From Ktedonospora formicarum (lineage in GTDB: Bacteria > Chloroflexota > Ktedonobacteria > Ktedonobacterales > Ktedonobacteraceae), in assembly GCF_016587355.1 (NCBI RefSeq), contig NZ_BNJF01000011.1, forward strand, positions 1 to 64,000: 64,000 bases of DNA, in the 5' to 3' direction. Position 1 is the first letter of the stretch, and every line of letters starts with the position of its first letter. A program made the position numbers and the translations under genes. Below are positions 19,214 through 28,932 of this stretch, piece after piece. The notes under the pieces were generated by a model. That model ran no database searches and was not told the origin of the DNA. It saw only the letters and a program-made list of their open reading frames with translations.

Positions 19214-20149
19214 TCAGAAGGGAGGAAACGTCTCATCGTCGGTGGGAAGACCCTTCACGACTGGCATATGATATTCCTCAGGCAGCATGAGGGTATCACG
19301 CACACATCCTCTCCAGCTTGGATCAAGCCCACGCTCATCAGGCTCATTCCACAGGTCTCCATACTCAAAACGAAGGCCTTTGGAGCGCACCTGGATCCCC
19401 TCCGTCCTCCAGATCGCAAGGTCATCATATCGATGCCGAAAATAATAATTGACATCATAGGGCAAACCCACCAGGACCACTGGTGGAGACGCATGCACAT
19501 CGATGACCTGCCCATCAGCCTCCACAAGCGCCTGGCGCGCTTGCTCAGACACAGCCCCCACCGTCATCCAGTAGATATGGGGATCTGGTTCTGTCCCCTC
19601 GCTTGGCTCACGTGGCAACAGAGAATCACGCTCCTCCACCGCAACCACCTCATCCTGCTCCACCACAATGCGACCATGTTCCCCCTGCTCCCCTTCATAT
19701 TGCACTGATCCACTCAGATAGTATCCCCAGGGACGCAAAAAATGCTCTATCAGAAAGCGCAGCCACCCAACCGCACCGTAAAATTTCTCTTCACCATCCC
19801 ACCCGATAGCCGTCCCGTGGAACTTCGGAACCCATTGACACCGAGACGAAGGAAAGTTGATCGCTTCCATCCTCCAGAGTCCTTCCTCCTCTGCCCTCCA
19901 CCGTTCGCTGTCCTCCGCTGTCCTCAGTTGCGCGTCCAGGTCCTCATCGATCATCCCCGTAAAATACATCCCGCCTTCCCCCAAAGGTAACCCCACCAGC
20001 GCTCGCAACGGATCAGGGATACCACGGAGCAGTTCTTCGTTCCGTGGCACATGCCGCATCTCCGTAAAACGGCGCAGATACGCACTCTGCTCTGGCTGTA
20101 ACGCCTTGTCAAGACCAAAAAAGCCTCGAAAGGTGCGGTCGTATCCCAT
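19214..20149 (-). CDS. Hypothetical protein (MGYD...-type), full-length parent of the 56736 fragment
   Basis: 311 aa from MGYDRTFRGFFGLDKALQ, start set by AGGAGGTTTGC directly upstream. The N-terminal third (EQSAYLRRFTEMRHVPRNEE, GLPLGEGGMYF) and WGYYLSGSVQYEGEQGEHGR look like a conserved small-protein family of unknown role seen in phages and free-living bacteria. The C-terminal third (YFRHRYDDLAIWRTEGIQVR, EPDERGLDPSWRGCVRDTLM) is specific and recurs alone at 56736-56951. The upstream LRR gene is on the same strand about 80 bp downstream of its stop. Confidence 0.7.
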   Translation of the reverse strand: MGYDRTFRGFFGLDKALQPEQSAYLRRFTEMRHVPRNEELLRGIPDPLRALVGLPLGEGGMYFTGMIDEDLDAQLRTAEDSERWRAEEEGLWRMEAINFPSSRCQWVPKFHGTAIGWDGEEKFYGAVGWLRFLIEHFLRPWGYYLSGSVQYEGEQGEHGRIVVEQDEVVAVEERDSLLPREPSEGTEPDPHIYWMTVGAVSEQARQALVEADGQVIDVHASPPVVLVGLPYDVNYYFRHRYDDLAIWRTEGIQVRSKGLRFEYGDLWNEPDERGLDPSWRGCVRDTLMLPEEYHMPVVKGLPTDDETFPPF

Positions 20150-20215
20150 GCAAACCTCCTTCTGTGTGCTTCTCCCCTCTCGTTCTTTCGTGCCACCACT
20201 TAAACGGTACACCAT

Positions 20216-20301
20216 GGGAGAAGAAGGCGCTCACACCTCCACCATCGCCCTCGACCTCCTCAACGACTCTCTGCCCTTTTCCTTTACCCCAGGGCTTCTA
20301 A
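20216..20301 (+). pseudogene. Very short 3' copy of the coiled-coil gene (fragment D)
   Basis: Only the last 28 codons remain: EEGAHTSTIALDLLNDSLPF, then a slightly damaged SFTP(Q)GF-stop. It is followed by the same about 40-bp downstream tail (AGCATGC...GAATGAGCA...GGCGCGC) as the other copies. Confidence 0.55.
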
Positions 20302-20475
20302 CGTGACGGTAAGCATGCAAGAATGAGCATTGGCGCGCACGCCTCGGCGTTTCTGGAAAACGCCACTAGTGCCGACCAACATCGCCGATCACCAGATCCA
20401 AGCATCCCTCTGGGCGATCCACTCGGATTTAAGATGAAAGAGAAGCTCTTCTGCATCTCACGAAGAGTATGCATG

Positions 20476-20907
20476 CTAGAGCCTCTCTTTTGCTATTTGC
20501 TTACCGGAAGCTCGTTCGTAGAGATCAACAAGCTCTCTTTCTATTTCCTGCATTCTTTTTTCAAGAGCGTACATTTGAAAAAAGAATGCATAGTGAGGCA
20601 AAGCGTCTCGTAAGAAACGATACTGAGGAAACATGTCAAAGAAATCACCTCGCCGTAACCATTGAAGCTGGTAAGGAGGAATATGCGCAATCTTCCCCTT
20701 CACTATATAACTAGCAGTCCCCTCTATACCCGCACAATAGGTATTAAAATCGGGAGAAAGCTGATCCTCTTCTTCTGTTAAAGAGAGAAAGCAGGTTTGT
20801 AAAGCAGGATCTTTTCTCATGTTCCTCATATCTCGATATGGAAAGCCAGATGGCATCTTATGTAAGCACTCTTGCAGTTCTTTTCTTAAGGCATTTTCCG
20901 TTTCCAT
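20476..20907 (-). CDS. Hypothetical cytoplasmic protein
   Basis: 143 aa from METENALRKELQECLHKM behind GGAAGGAGAGC. The C-terminus is a charged helix (LEKRMQEIERELVDLYERAS). I do not recognise it; no transmembrane segment or motif is visible. Base composition and the good ribosome site support a real gene. Confidence 0.6.
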   Translation of the reverse strand: METENALRKELQECLHKMPSGFPYRDMRNMRKDPALQTCFLSLTEEEDQLSPDFNTYCAGIEGTASYIVKGKIAHIPPYQLQWLRRGDFFDMFPQYRFLRDALPHYAFFFQMYALEKRMQEIERELVDLYERASGKQIAKERL

Positions 20908-21026
20908 TGCTCAAATGCTCTCCTTCCATTCAATCTCATTGTGCACATCGTTCTTCTCCACGCCAACATGTAGGTGACTCTTAGCACATCTATAACAACC
21001 TTTTTCTCGGCTGTCTACAGAATCCA

Positions 21027-21476
21027 TCACATCTCCACGAGATCCGTCTGCTCGTTCGTGGCCTGAATGGGTGTATCGAGTTCGCGGCGCTGGCGAACCA
21101 GGATATCGTCTTCCTGGCGCAACTGTCCAATAGGGGCCGTCGTTACCAGACGCACTTCGCTCGGGCTGTACCGTTCCATAGTGGTGGAGGCCGCGTCGAG
21201 CACGCTTTGCCGCAATGAGAGCAGGTCACGCCGGGCGATGGCAGTCGTGAACGATATGCCATCGGACAAGAGAGGGTGTAGGGCCTGGCGATTGATCTGT
21301 ACCATCAGTGTCGAGAGTTGGGGAAGAACCTGCTCTCCCTTCTGACAGAGAACGGTGCGGTCTTCGGGTGGCGCATCGCCTTCTTGCACTTTTGGACAGT
21401 TCACCAGACGTTTACGAAGGAGTTCCATGCGCTTTTGCAGGTCCGCGCGCAGGACGAGGGCTTTAGCCAGTTTCAT
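21027..21476 (-). CDS. DIP1984 family protein
   Basis: 149 aa from MKLAKALVLRADLQKRMELL, the family's usual start (an upstream in-frame Met adds 13 unrelated residues). Other matches are RLVNCPKVQEGDAPPED, LMVQINRQ, IARRDLLSLRQSVLDAA, RYSPSEVRLV and RRELDTPIQATNEQTDLVEM. The protein is all-helical and of unknown biochemical role; older records call it septicolysin. Stand-alone gene. Confidence 0.9.
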   Translation of the reverse strand: MKLAKALVLRADLQKRMELLRKRLVNCPKVQEGDAPPEDRTVLCQKGEQVLPQLSTLMVQINRQALHPLLSDGISFTTAIARRDLLSLRQSVLDAASTTMERYSPSEVRLVTTAPIGQLRQEDDILVRQRRELDTPIQATNEQTDLVEM

Positions 21477-21796
21477 CAAGGGGCAGCCTTCTTGGGGAGA
21501 TGTGAGGCAGGACATCAGCTATGTATGACTTTCATGCCTGCTTAGTCTACCATTGTTCTCTCCATTTGTTGCACAAATGGATTGTGTATGAACGTCATGT
21601 CGTTCGATGCACACCCTCGCCTAACCGGCCCTGCTTTTTGCCGACTGGCGACCGTGATGAAACCGAGAAGTATGCTTGTGTTTCTGCTCGCCATTACGGC
21701 TTGTTTGCTGCATTCTGGATCTCCATATGCTACACTCTGTCCTGGAGTCGTTTCATTGTTTTTATTGGGCTCCTTTCTCAGGAAACGGAGAAAACC

Positions 21797-22150
21797 GTGA
21801 TTTCTGAGAGAGGGACAAGCGCGAGGAGCACGAAGTCGCAAACGTGCTCGGAGTCGCACCCATTGATTCATCAATCCGCGATCCAGGAAGCGAAAGGGAC
21901 AGACCCAGCTAAGCCGGAATCTCGATCCCACGAAGAGACAATACAGGTTCTCTTGCAACTGCATAAGCCACTCTTAATGGTCCTTGTCGTTGCATTAGCC
22001 TTTGTCCTTTCTTTCTCCAAGATTGAGGCACCGTTGTTTGAGCAGGTTGTTTGGATGGTTGGAGGCTATTGCGGCATTGAGGCAGGCGTCAGAGCGCTGG
22101 CAAAGCGTGTCCCTCGCCAGCAAGAATCACCACCAACGCAGATTGAATAG
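21797..22150 (+). CDS. Small membrane protein, hypothetical
   Basis: A GTG at 21797 after ACGGAGAAAACC gives 117 aa: a hydrophilic Ser/Lys/Glu-rich head and then LLMVLVVALAFVLSF, one clear transmembrane helix, followed by a second weaker one (VVWMVGGYCGIEAGV) and a basic tail. The frame is open further upstream to 21521, but that part has no protein character. It ends just before an intrinsic terminator. No family recognised. Confidence 0.5.
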   Translation: MISERGTSARSTKSQTCSESHPLIHQSAIQEAKGTDPAKPESRSHEETIQVLLQLHKPLLMVLVVALAFVLSFSKIEAPLFEQVVWMVGGYCGIEAGVRALAKRVPRQQESPPTQIE

Positions 22151-22155
22151 ATCGA

Positions 22156-22190
22156 GAGAGGTTAGCTGCCCTGGCTGGCCTCTCTTTTTT
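22156..22190 (+). terminator. Intrinsic terminator
   Basis: GAGAGG ... CCTCTC around TTAGCTGCCCTGGCTGG, followed by TTTTTT, 6 bp after the stop of the small membrane protein. Confidence 0.75.
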
Positions 22191-22433
22191 CAATGGACAA
22201 CCACAGGCCGGGGAACAGTCCCCTCATGCACGGCCCACAGGCGCAAAGATCTCTCACCTATAAACGCAGTCCAGAACTGCATCTTCATGCAATACAACAA
22301 TGATGCAACACAGCCACGTTCCCTGAGGAACGTCCCAAAATCGCTTGTGGAAAGAGGAAACATGCTGCTAGAAGAAGGGAGCGAAGAAGGCCATCTCGCA
22401 TGAATGGCTTGCACATTGCTCAGGGAAGATCAG

Positions 22434-23033
22434 ATGCAAGAAGAGATTCACATCGCATTCACCTTCGGTGAAACGCTTGCCGCTAACCCACACCTCGCTG
22501 ACTACTTTCATCGATTGCATTTCTCTCCATCAGGTTCTGTGGAAATGGCCGATGGAGCCGGACTCTCAATCCTTTCAATCGTGAGAGGGAAATACGCACT
22601 TCATCCCATTGATCAACACACAATCCAAGTCACCTTCTACGATCTGCGTGAGATGCATCCCTACAACAACAACAACCAGGTCCGCGAACTCGAGCCAAGC
22701 AGTGTCAAGGTGACTCGCGAGGAGGGGACGTTCGCATTTCGGCGCGTGTGGTGGGAGCGGCGAGATGAGGATGAAAGCCAATGGCCGTGTATGCTCTACT
22801 GGGCCAGATACGTTTTCGACCTCGATCCATTAGATCGACTCGCGAGCAATAGGCAAGGGAGCGCGTATCATCGTATCATGGTCGAACCTGACACCCGCTA
22901 CTATTATTGCCAGGACGATCTGGATGCTGAGACGCTCACGCTCGCTGACCTCAACGACCTGGGAATTCCCCTGCAACCCGATGCCTCAGTTCGCGAAGCA
23001 CAGAAAAACAAAATAGTTTGGGGTTACCGGTAG
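22434..23033 (+). CDS. Hypothetical protein
   Basis: 199 aa from MQEEIHIAFTFGETLAANPH (ten upstream codons from 22404 are possible but less likely). It has beta-rich, charged sequence (IQVTFYDLREMHPYNN, FAFRRVWWERRDEDESQWPC). No motif recognised. The frame is intact; no operon partner. Confidence 0.55.
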   Translation: MQEEIHIAFTFGETLAANPHLADYFHRLHFSPSGSVEMADGAGLSILSIVRGKYALHPIDQHTIQVTFYDLREMHPYNNNNQVRELEPSSVKVTREEGTFAFRRVWWERRDEDESQWPCMLYWARYVFDLDPLDRLASNRQGSAYHRIMVEPDTRYYYCQDDLDAETLTLADLNDLGIPLQPDASVREAQKNKIVWGYR

Positions 23034-23320
23034 CTCATGCTATGCCTTCTTCACTCATCGGGAAACGGTTCCCCTCCACATGCTGTCTCGAACGGTGACC
23101 TGCTCCACACTCTGTCTTACAAGCAGACCATCATGGGCAAAACACCGTTGATAGCCTGCCATTCCTAAGATACCGAACTGCGCGAGAAGCAACGCGAGAG
23201 AGATCTTCTGTATGGGAAAATAGCCGCCAGAGGTCTGTCCTCTCACTACGAGACAACAGATGCCTCAAGAAACTCTCTAGCAATTGCACACAGACTCAGA
23301 TGAAGCCTGGCAAAAGACGG
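23034..23320. other. Gene-free stretch
   Basis: Nothing supported on either strand. Confidence 0.4.
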
Positions 23321-23704
23321 TTAGGCAGAGTGGGCATTTTCACCCACTAGTTGTGCTTCAAAACTTCGGCTGTAAAATGAAAGCACCTCTTCTTCCCGGT
23401 CGATAACACGGTATCTTAGGTATTCCCACTGATCATTGCGTAAAGAGCGAATGACGAGTGGGAGTGTCAGATAACCAGCGCCCGCTTGTAATTGAAGCTC
23501 CTGAACATCGTCGAAAACGAGACGAAGTTGGCGACGATCATCACTTACTCCAGTACCGAGCCAGATTTCTACAGACAAGCTATATTTGCTGCTGTATGTA
23601 TCAATCCATATCTCTTGTTGTCGGAGGTCAAGACGCTCAAACAGATCAAAGTAGCTGGGGTGAAGAGACAAGTAGTGGTCAAGTGCTTTATCGCTGTGTT
23701 CCAT
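23321..23704 (-). CDS. Hypothetical protein, possibly immunity-like
   Basis: 127 aa, MEHSDKALDHYLSLHPSYFD. Alternating strands (IWIDTYSSKYSLSVEIWLGT, LRLVFDDVQELQLQAGAGYL) look like a single-domain beta protein. The pattern of a short N-terminal helix followed by DDVxELxLQ is seen in contact-toxin immunity proteins, but no toxin gene is near, so this is only a suggestion. Confidence 0.5.
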   Translation of the reverse strand: MEHSDKALDHYLSLHPSYFDLFERLDLRQQEIWIDTYSSKYSLSVEIWLGTGVSDDRRQLRLVFDDVQELQLQAGAGYLTLPLVIRSLRNDQWEYLRYRVIDREEEVLSFYSRSFEAQLVGENAHSA

Positions 23705-23828
23705 CTGTGATTTCCCTTTGCTGCGTTCTGCCTTGTATCCTACGTCTTTCGTTCTTATCTGGCAAGCGTTTCGTCATCACTGATACTCTTTGGAAATGAT
23801 TGATAGCTACTCAGGCTCTAAGAGGCAA

Positions 23829-24576
23829 GAGAGAAACTGGTCCAACGGTATGAGGCAGTGCAGAAATTGGTGAAAGAAGGCGTCAGTCATCGAGAAATTG
23901 CACGACGACTGCACATGCATCGTGAGTCCGTCATCCGCTATGCCAGAGCTGATCACTTTCCCGAAAAACCGCAGCAGTCGCCTCGATCAGGAATTCTTGC
24001 CCCTTACGAGACCTATCTCGGCGCGCGCTACCAGGAGGGCTGTCACAACAAGATGAAACTCTGGAAGGAGATTCAAGCCAAAGGGTTTACCGGATCTAGA
24101 ATGGCTGTGGTACGGTATATCCTGGGTTTACGCCAGCTCGAACAGCAAGGAACTGAGCTGGAACAAACAGCTCAAACCATTGCGCTTACCCTCGCCTGCT
24201 TGTCGGTTTGCTTCTCCATCACTCAAAGGATCTGACTTCAGAAGAACAGCAGGCTCTCACTCAAGCGTTGCAAGCACACGAACAGATCAAGCGTGGAGCG
24301 ACGTTATTTCAGCAGTTTCTTCACATGGTTCGCACCCGACATGGAGAGGAGTTGGACAAGTGGCTTTATTCGGCTTTGCACGCTGGCATTCCAGAGTTGC
24401 GCTCCTTTGTCGTGAAATTGCGCCAAGATCAGAAGGCTGTCCAAGCTGGGTTGGTCCTCTCTTACAGCAATGGTGTTGTGGAAGGCCATGTCCACCGCTT
24501 AAAATATCTAAAAAGGCAGATGTATGGCCGGGCCAACTTTGATTTGCTTCGTCTGCGGGTGCTTCATGGCCCCTGA
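23829..24576 (+). pseudogene. ISL3-family transposase remnant (C-terminal half, frameshifted)
   Basis: The first frame reads REKLVQRYEAVQKLVKEGVS and HREIARRLHMHRESVIRYA, the inserted HTH typical of long ISL3 transposases. The second frame, from 24208, carries SYSNGVVEGHVHRLKYLKRQ and MYGRANFDLLRLRVLH, the ISL3 C-terminus. The complete relative at 48690-50432 has the same order. The N-terminal zinc-ribbon half is absent. Confidence 0.8.
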
Positions 24577-24618
24577 TCATCAAAAGTGCGTCAGACCCGG
24601 TCTTAGGGGTTCAATCCA

Positions 24619-24876
24619 GTGGTAACCTGTTACCACCCACTCAGCTCTGTCCTCCTTCCCTTCTCTCCACTCCTGGCAACTGGTTGCCAGCAAGCCTCAT
24701 GACACAACCTCTCTCGCTCAAGACGGCCCTGACGAGGACACTTCTCTCTTCTCATTGGACAGCCGTTTCCACCATCTCTCTTGGTAACCGTTACCACCCC
24801 ATATTCCCTCACTCTTCTCTTCATGCGAACCGCACTCACCAGAAGCAAACCCACAAGAGTGGTGACCTGTTACCAC
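24619..24876. repeat. Four spaced palindromes of the GTGGTAAC-nn-GTTACCAC type
   Basis: 24619-24636 GTGGTAACCTGTTACCAC; 24673-24690 CTGGCAACTGGTTGCCAG; 24781-24797 TTGGTAACCGTTACCAC; 24859-24876 GTGGTGACCTGTTACCAC. Arms are 7-8 of 8 complementary; the centre is 1-2 bp. There is no gene between them. They may be binding sites for a dimeric regulator or partition protein. Confidence 0.7.
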
Positions 24877-25022
24877 TCTCTCATGACATTTGTACGCATG
24901 ACAGGATGAGTCACCAGCGAGAGATCGAGCATCCATCAAAGGACAGTTGCTACGAGATCTCCAGACGTGCCAGCATGAAAGAACAGCCCTTGAGCGCTTG
25001 CATCTTTCGAGCGCAGGGCTTC

Positions 25023-25062
25023 AAAGGGCAAGAGCACGTAACGCCGCGTGCTCTTGCCCTTT
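25023..25062. terminator. Strong hairpin with 16-bp perfect arms
   Basis: AAAGGGCAAGAGCACG, loop TAACGCCG, then the exact complement ending TTT. It lies 32 bp beyond the stop of the minus-strand gene at 25094, for which it is a likely terminator. Confidence 0.65.
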
Positions 25063-25093
25063 GTGTCTCCTCACCCATCAACATTGCGCCAAC

Positions 25094-25339
25094 CTAGACC
25101 TCCCCCACGATCACCTCCGCTTTCACTTCGACTGGAAAGGGCGTCTCATCCTCCAGCACATAGATCAGCCCCAGTCTTCGATGCACATACTTCCACATCA
25201 CGTTCCCTTGGGTCCGATCGATGAGCCTCACCTGCTCCCCTATCCCATACCGTCCCTCATCTGTCAGTGGGCCGTAGACCTGCGAATACTGCCGGTAGAT
25301 CCACATCCTTCGTTCTACATCCTTCCGCATCGCGTCCAT
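25094..25339 (-). CDS. Small hypothetical protein
   Basis: 81 aa, MDAMRKDVERRMWIYRQYSQ, behind GGAAGGAGAGC. It contains a GIGEQVRLIDRTQGNVMWKY strand pair and ends in an acidic, Val-rich strand. It looks like a small SH3-like beta barrel, but the family is not recognised. Confidence 0.55.
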   Translation of the reverse strand: MDAMRKDVERRMWIYRQYSQVYGPLTDEGRYGIGEQVRLIDRTQGNVMWKYVHRRLGLIYVLEDETPFPVEVKAEVIVGEV

Positions 25340-25933
25340 GCTCTCCTTCCTACGCTGCTACTCGCTTTGCTTCTCTGACGCTTCCTTGCGCCTTTTTCTC
25401 CTCTCACACTATCACATCGCAACATGCCCTTGTCAACCGCCAGCCCAGAGCCAAGGGAGACGCTCTTGTGATGCGCTCACCGAGAAGCGCTTCGCTGCGA
25501 GGCACCTGCTCCTCCCCAGCATCTCTCGCATCTTCCTCGCTATGCGTTCGCATCCGTTCAGTAAAGAATGGTTCGCAGTATCGCCAGGTCAACCAACAAC
25601 GGGTTTCCCGTCCATGCGAGCCTCCAGCCAGCCATGCTTTTGCCTTCCTTTTTCTCGACGCCAGTGCCACAGCTGGCTCACCTTGATAACCCCTGATTCC
25701 ACAGTGCCCCTGCAACCCTGAGGCGATTCTGCCAGCCACAGAACCTGGATAACATCAATATCCGGGCTCACTTGGTGTTCTCTTGCATTCGGTACCGAAT
25801 TCGGTACTGTGGCTTCAACGGAGGCGCCTGTCGTGTGGAGTTTGCCCCTGATACTACCTGAGGTGAGAATGGGTGAGTAAGCTGGTTGTGTTTGCAAAAG
25901 CGTGCTCTAGCGATGAGAGAAGGGAGGTCCAGT
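25340..25933. other. Decayed sequence with a 16-bp palindrome
   Basis: The minus strand reads VIKVSQLWHWRREKGRQKHG then WLEARMDGKPVVG, like the HTH tail of a small DNA-binding gene. A related degenerate piece lies at about 28180-28235. No intact frame. GTACCGAATTCGGTAC at 25792-25807 is a perfect palindrome 127 bp before the zinc-protein start. Confidence 0.4.
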
Positions 25934-26253
25934 ATGCCAAAGTGTGACGAGTGCCACAAAGGTCATGTACACAGTTTTTGCTTGGTATGTGGTCTCTACC
26001 TCTGCGGTGACTGCATCTCTAGAAACTGCATTCCACACCATAAGTACCGTCTGGTTGCCATTCCCGACCCTCTACAAAGTGGTCAATTCGGAGAGCTTTA
26101 CAATCCCCTCCATACTGCCAACTTTGTCATCGCCGACGGGAAGACCTGGCTGTGGTGCGAGCGCCCAATGACAATGATATTCTTGTCTGGGCTTGTCCAA
26201 ACTGTCTACAATCCAAGGCACTCACTACGGTAAACCCCATTCGTTATCGATAG
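25934..26253 (+). CDS. B-box-like zinc-binding protein, one frameshift
   Basis: Starts MPKCDECHKGHVHSFCLVCG behind AGAAGGGAGG. Cysteines and histidines are spaced as in a B-box finger: CxxCxxxHxxxxCLVCxxYLCxxC...CxPHHKYR. The rest reads to FVIADGK, after which a -1 shift at GGGAAGACC gives DLAVVRAPNDNDILVWACPN with a closing CPNC pair, ending at 26251-26253. Without the shift the protein ends in unrelated residues at 26233. Likely a small protein-interaction or nucleic-acid-binding zinc protein. Confidence 0.6.
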
Positions 26254-26337
26254 CTCACAGGAAGACGAGAGGAGACCCCGCCAGCCAGGGAAGGCATGGT
26301 AGGGTCTCAGCCCTCTCGGAAGCGTGAAGATGCTGAT

Positions 26338-27905
26338 CTAGGGAACCAAGCTTCGCTGATTCGCCTCCCATTGCGCCATACGTAATCGAATGTACTCGTT
26401 ATACTCATCCTCTGTCTGCAGAGCAGGCATGACGTGATGCGTATTCCCCAGCCTATCTGGGATTGGCAGTTGTGCAATATACTCCGCGTGGACCTGCTGA
26501 AGGTGAGAGAGGCCCGTCGCACCGGGGTGACAGTCGGGCGCTGACGGCACAACGACGGTTTGGAGCGGGTTGTCAGTGCGCGCGTTGCTCGGATCACGGG
26601 TCAACACATGCCCGACACTTGAAGCGGCAGCGTCGCGTTCAGTCAGAGGTGGCAGATGCCATTGATCCTCGATGGTCCTGAGAATCGAGGTGTGATCAAA
26701 GGGGGGATTACCATTGTCAAATTGCCGACAGACGGTTCTGGGCTCGATAAGCGGCGATACGAGAACCGCCGGAACGCGAACGCCAAAGCGCGTAAAATCG
26801 AATGGCTGATGCTTAGTCGACAGATCCGTGTAACCGTCGTTTGGGGGTTTTAACTGAGGATGAGGCCATGGCCAGACATGGTCATAGCAACCCCCATGCT
26901 CATCATAGGTGATAATAAAAAGCGTCTGCTTCCACACCTCCGGATCGCTGCGTAGGGCATCATAAACAGCTTTAATGAGCAGTTCGCCTCTATCAACATT
27001 ATAGTTTGGGTGCTGGCAATTCCCGTGAATACCGAAATCTGGCTCAATAAACGTATATTCCGGGAGATCATTGCTACGGACATCCTGTTCCAGATTCGCC
27101 GCCAGCTTACGAGAATCAGTCGAGTGTTGCACACCGAGGGGCTTATTCTTCTTTCCCTCTCCTTGGGATTTCATGGTATCTGCAAACATTGTCACAGCCT
27201 GGCATGTTCCTCCACCATGATACATTCTCCAATGTTTGCCACAGGCTTCAAGCATGCCAAAGATACTTGCAACCCCCGGCTTCTTTGGCTTCGATGGCAC
27301 CTCAATGTAGCATCCCGTATGTTTAGAATCCTTCTCGTCGAACATTTGCCCCTGACAGCTACCAGCGCTAGCGAACGCCCTATTGGGCAAAGTCATCGTC
27401 GGCACCGAACTAAACCAATAATCGCAGACCGCATACTCGCGAGCCAGCGTCGAGAGGACCGGGAGCTGTTTGAGTGTAAAGATCTCCATGATGTTGGCTG
27501 CAACTGTGCCTGGTAACAAGGGTTGATGGTCAGTGTAGTGTTCGAGGTGGTGTTTGAAATCCTCAAAGAAATGCTTATTGCGCAGGCCTTGTCCCGCGTC
27601 TTTGTCATCGTTAGCAGTGAGAGGTGGATTATGCCCGGCGAGTCAGTATAGCCCTCACTTGGATTGGCTCCTGGCAAGCAATAGAGTGGTGGCTTGTCCG
27701 TTTTGGATACGAAGACAGAGGAGGCGGGATTTTTGACATCATTATTCTCATTCCCCGTAAGCCCTCCAAATTTCTGTGGATAACCCGTTCCTACATAATG
27801 CATCGGTGTATCATTCGCATAGAGAAAACCAAGCATGTGGTCGAACGACCGATTCTCAAGCATGAGAACCACAATGTGCTTGATGCTTTCCAGAGGACTG
27901 GGCAT
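26338..27905 (-). CDS. Phosphoesterase / phospholipase C family protein, one frameshift
   Basis: From MPSPLESIKHIVVLMLENRS with the metal-site motif ENRSFDHMLG. A missing G near 27632 shifts the frame (DSPG then HNPPLTANDDKD), after which DYWFSSVPTMTLPNRAFASA, PNYNVDRGELLIKAVYDAL, LFIITYDEHGGCYDHV and RFGVRVPAVLVSPLIEP follow in one frame to 26338. All landmarks of the phosphoesterase (PF04185) group of phospholipases C and acid phosphatases are present, about 520 aa in total. There is no clear signal peptide, unusual for the secreted members. The N-terminal start is supported by AAGGGGG upstream. Confidence 0.88.
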
Positions 27906-28821
27906 GGTGAACCCCCTTGGTTGTCGAGGAAGACAATACACACTGAAGGCCATCTGCCTCCAGCTTCCTTGTCGGCTTTCAACATGCTACCAGCACGCCT
28001 TGTTCTCTCAAGACGTTTCTCTGCCATCATAGGTCGTGGCCCTGCCCGGTCGGAGAAACAAGGGGCAACATCGCGGTTTTGTCCCTGGAAAGTGGGGATC
28101 TTTTTCCTCTCCCACGCAAGAGCCCTGAAAAGTGCTCACTCTTCGCGCAAATAACCAAAGGGGCCAGAGCTCTTCACCATTCGAACCTCCAGCCAGCCAC
28201 GCTCTCGCCTTCCTTCTTCTCTACACCCGTACTGCAGCTGCCGAGAGAGGCTAAGCATCGTCTTCTGGCGCTCGTTCCTGCCCGATCCCCTGGCAGCGGC
28301 TCAACGCACCAACCAGCGTTTCCCCTCGTTCCCAGCAGGCCACCAGATCCAGGCAGGTGCTCCCTCATTGACCCTGAACGGTTCCTCTTGCAAGACACAC
28401 CTCGCCTCTTCCGCCAGGTGCGCCACTTCCTCAAGCACCTGATTTACTCTCGTTACAGTACCTCAGAAATTGGTCCTTCTTCCATCACAGGACTCCTCCT
28501 CGAGCACTCACTCAGACATCTATTCACCGAGCTTTTCACGCGCATTCACGCCTGTTTCACCAAGCCATTCACCCCTCTTTCCCATTTCATACATACGAAA
28601 TTCTTACTCCGAAAAAGAACCGTTCTCCTGCCCTGATCTCTCATTCTCCCCTCACCTCGCCAGCATTGCTCACTACTACGCCAGGGATAGAGAGCCAATC
28701 ACTTCCCATTGAACACATTCCCTCAAGGACGCCTCTCACGAACAGAATGCCCATCCTTCTCCATCTCAGGCACGCTTTCCTCTTGAAAATCTATCCGATA
28801 TGGTATATATTATTCAAAGGG
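27906..28821. other. Long gene-free stretch
   Basis: A + strand frame spans 28079-28636 but is low-complexity and has no family character. At about 28170-28240 the minus strand resembles the decayed HTH tail also seen at about 25600. Confidence 0.4.
28783..28811 (+). promoter_or_regulatory. Sigma-70-type promoter before a 36-aa frame
   Basis: TTGAAA, 17-bp spacer, TATATT; the predicted transcript would begin only about 5-8 bp before the ribosome site AAAGGG. Confidence 0.55.
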
Positions 28822-28932
28822 ATGGCAACGCCACAAACACAACGTCAATCAGAAGAGGATCTTGAAATAGTTGTAGCAGCTGCTGCTGCTTCGGCTGAGT
28901 ACCATTTGCAAGCACAGAGAAAAGGAGCTTGA
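28822..28932 (+). CDS. Small alanine-rich peptide, 36 aa
   Basis: MATPQTQRQSEEDLEIVVAA followed by an Ala-rich helix (AAAASAEYHLQAQRKGA). Promoter, ribosome site and start are correctly spaced. No family recognised; it could be a real small protein or the leftover start of a larger gene. Confidence 0.4.
   Translation: MATPQTQRQSEEDLEIVVAAAAASAEYHLQAQRKGA

Noticed and set aside
24619..24876. CRISPR-like array
   Set aside because: The repeats are palindromes with unequal spacing (about 37-93 bp between units) and differ in sequence; no cas genes are present.
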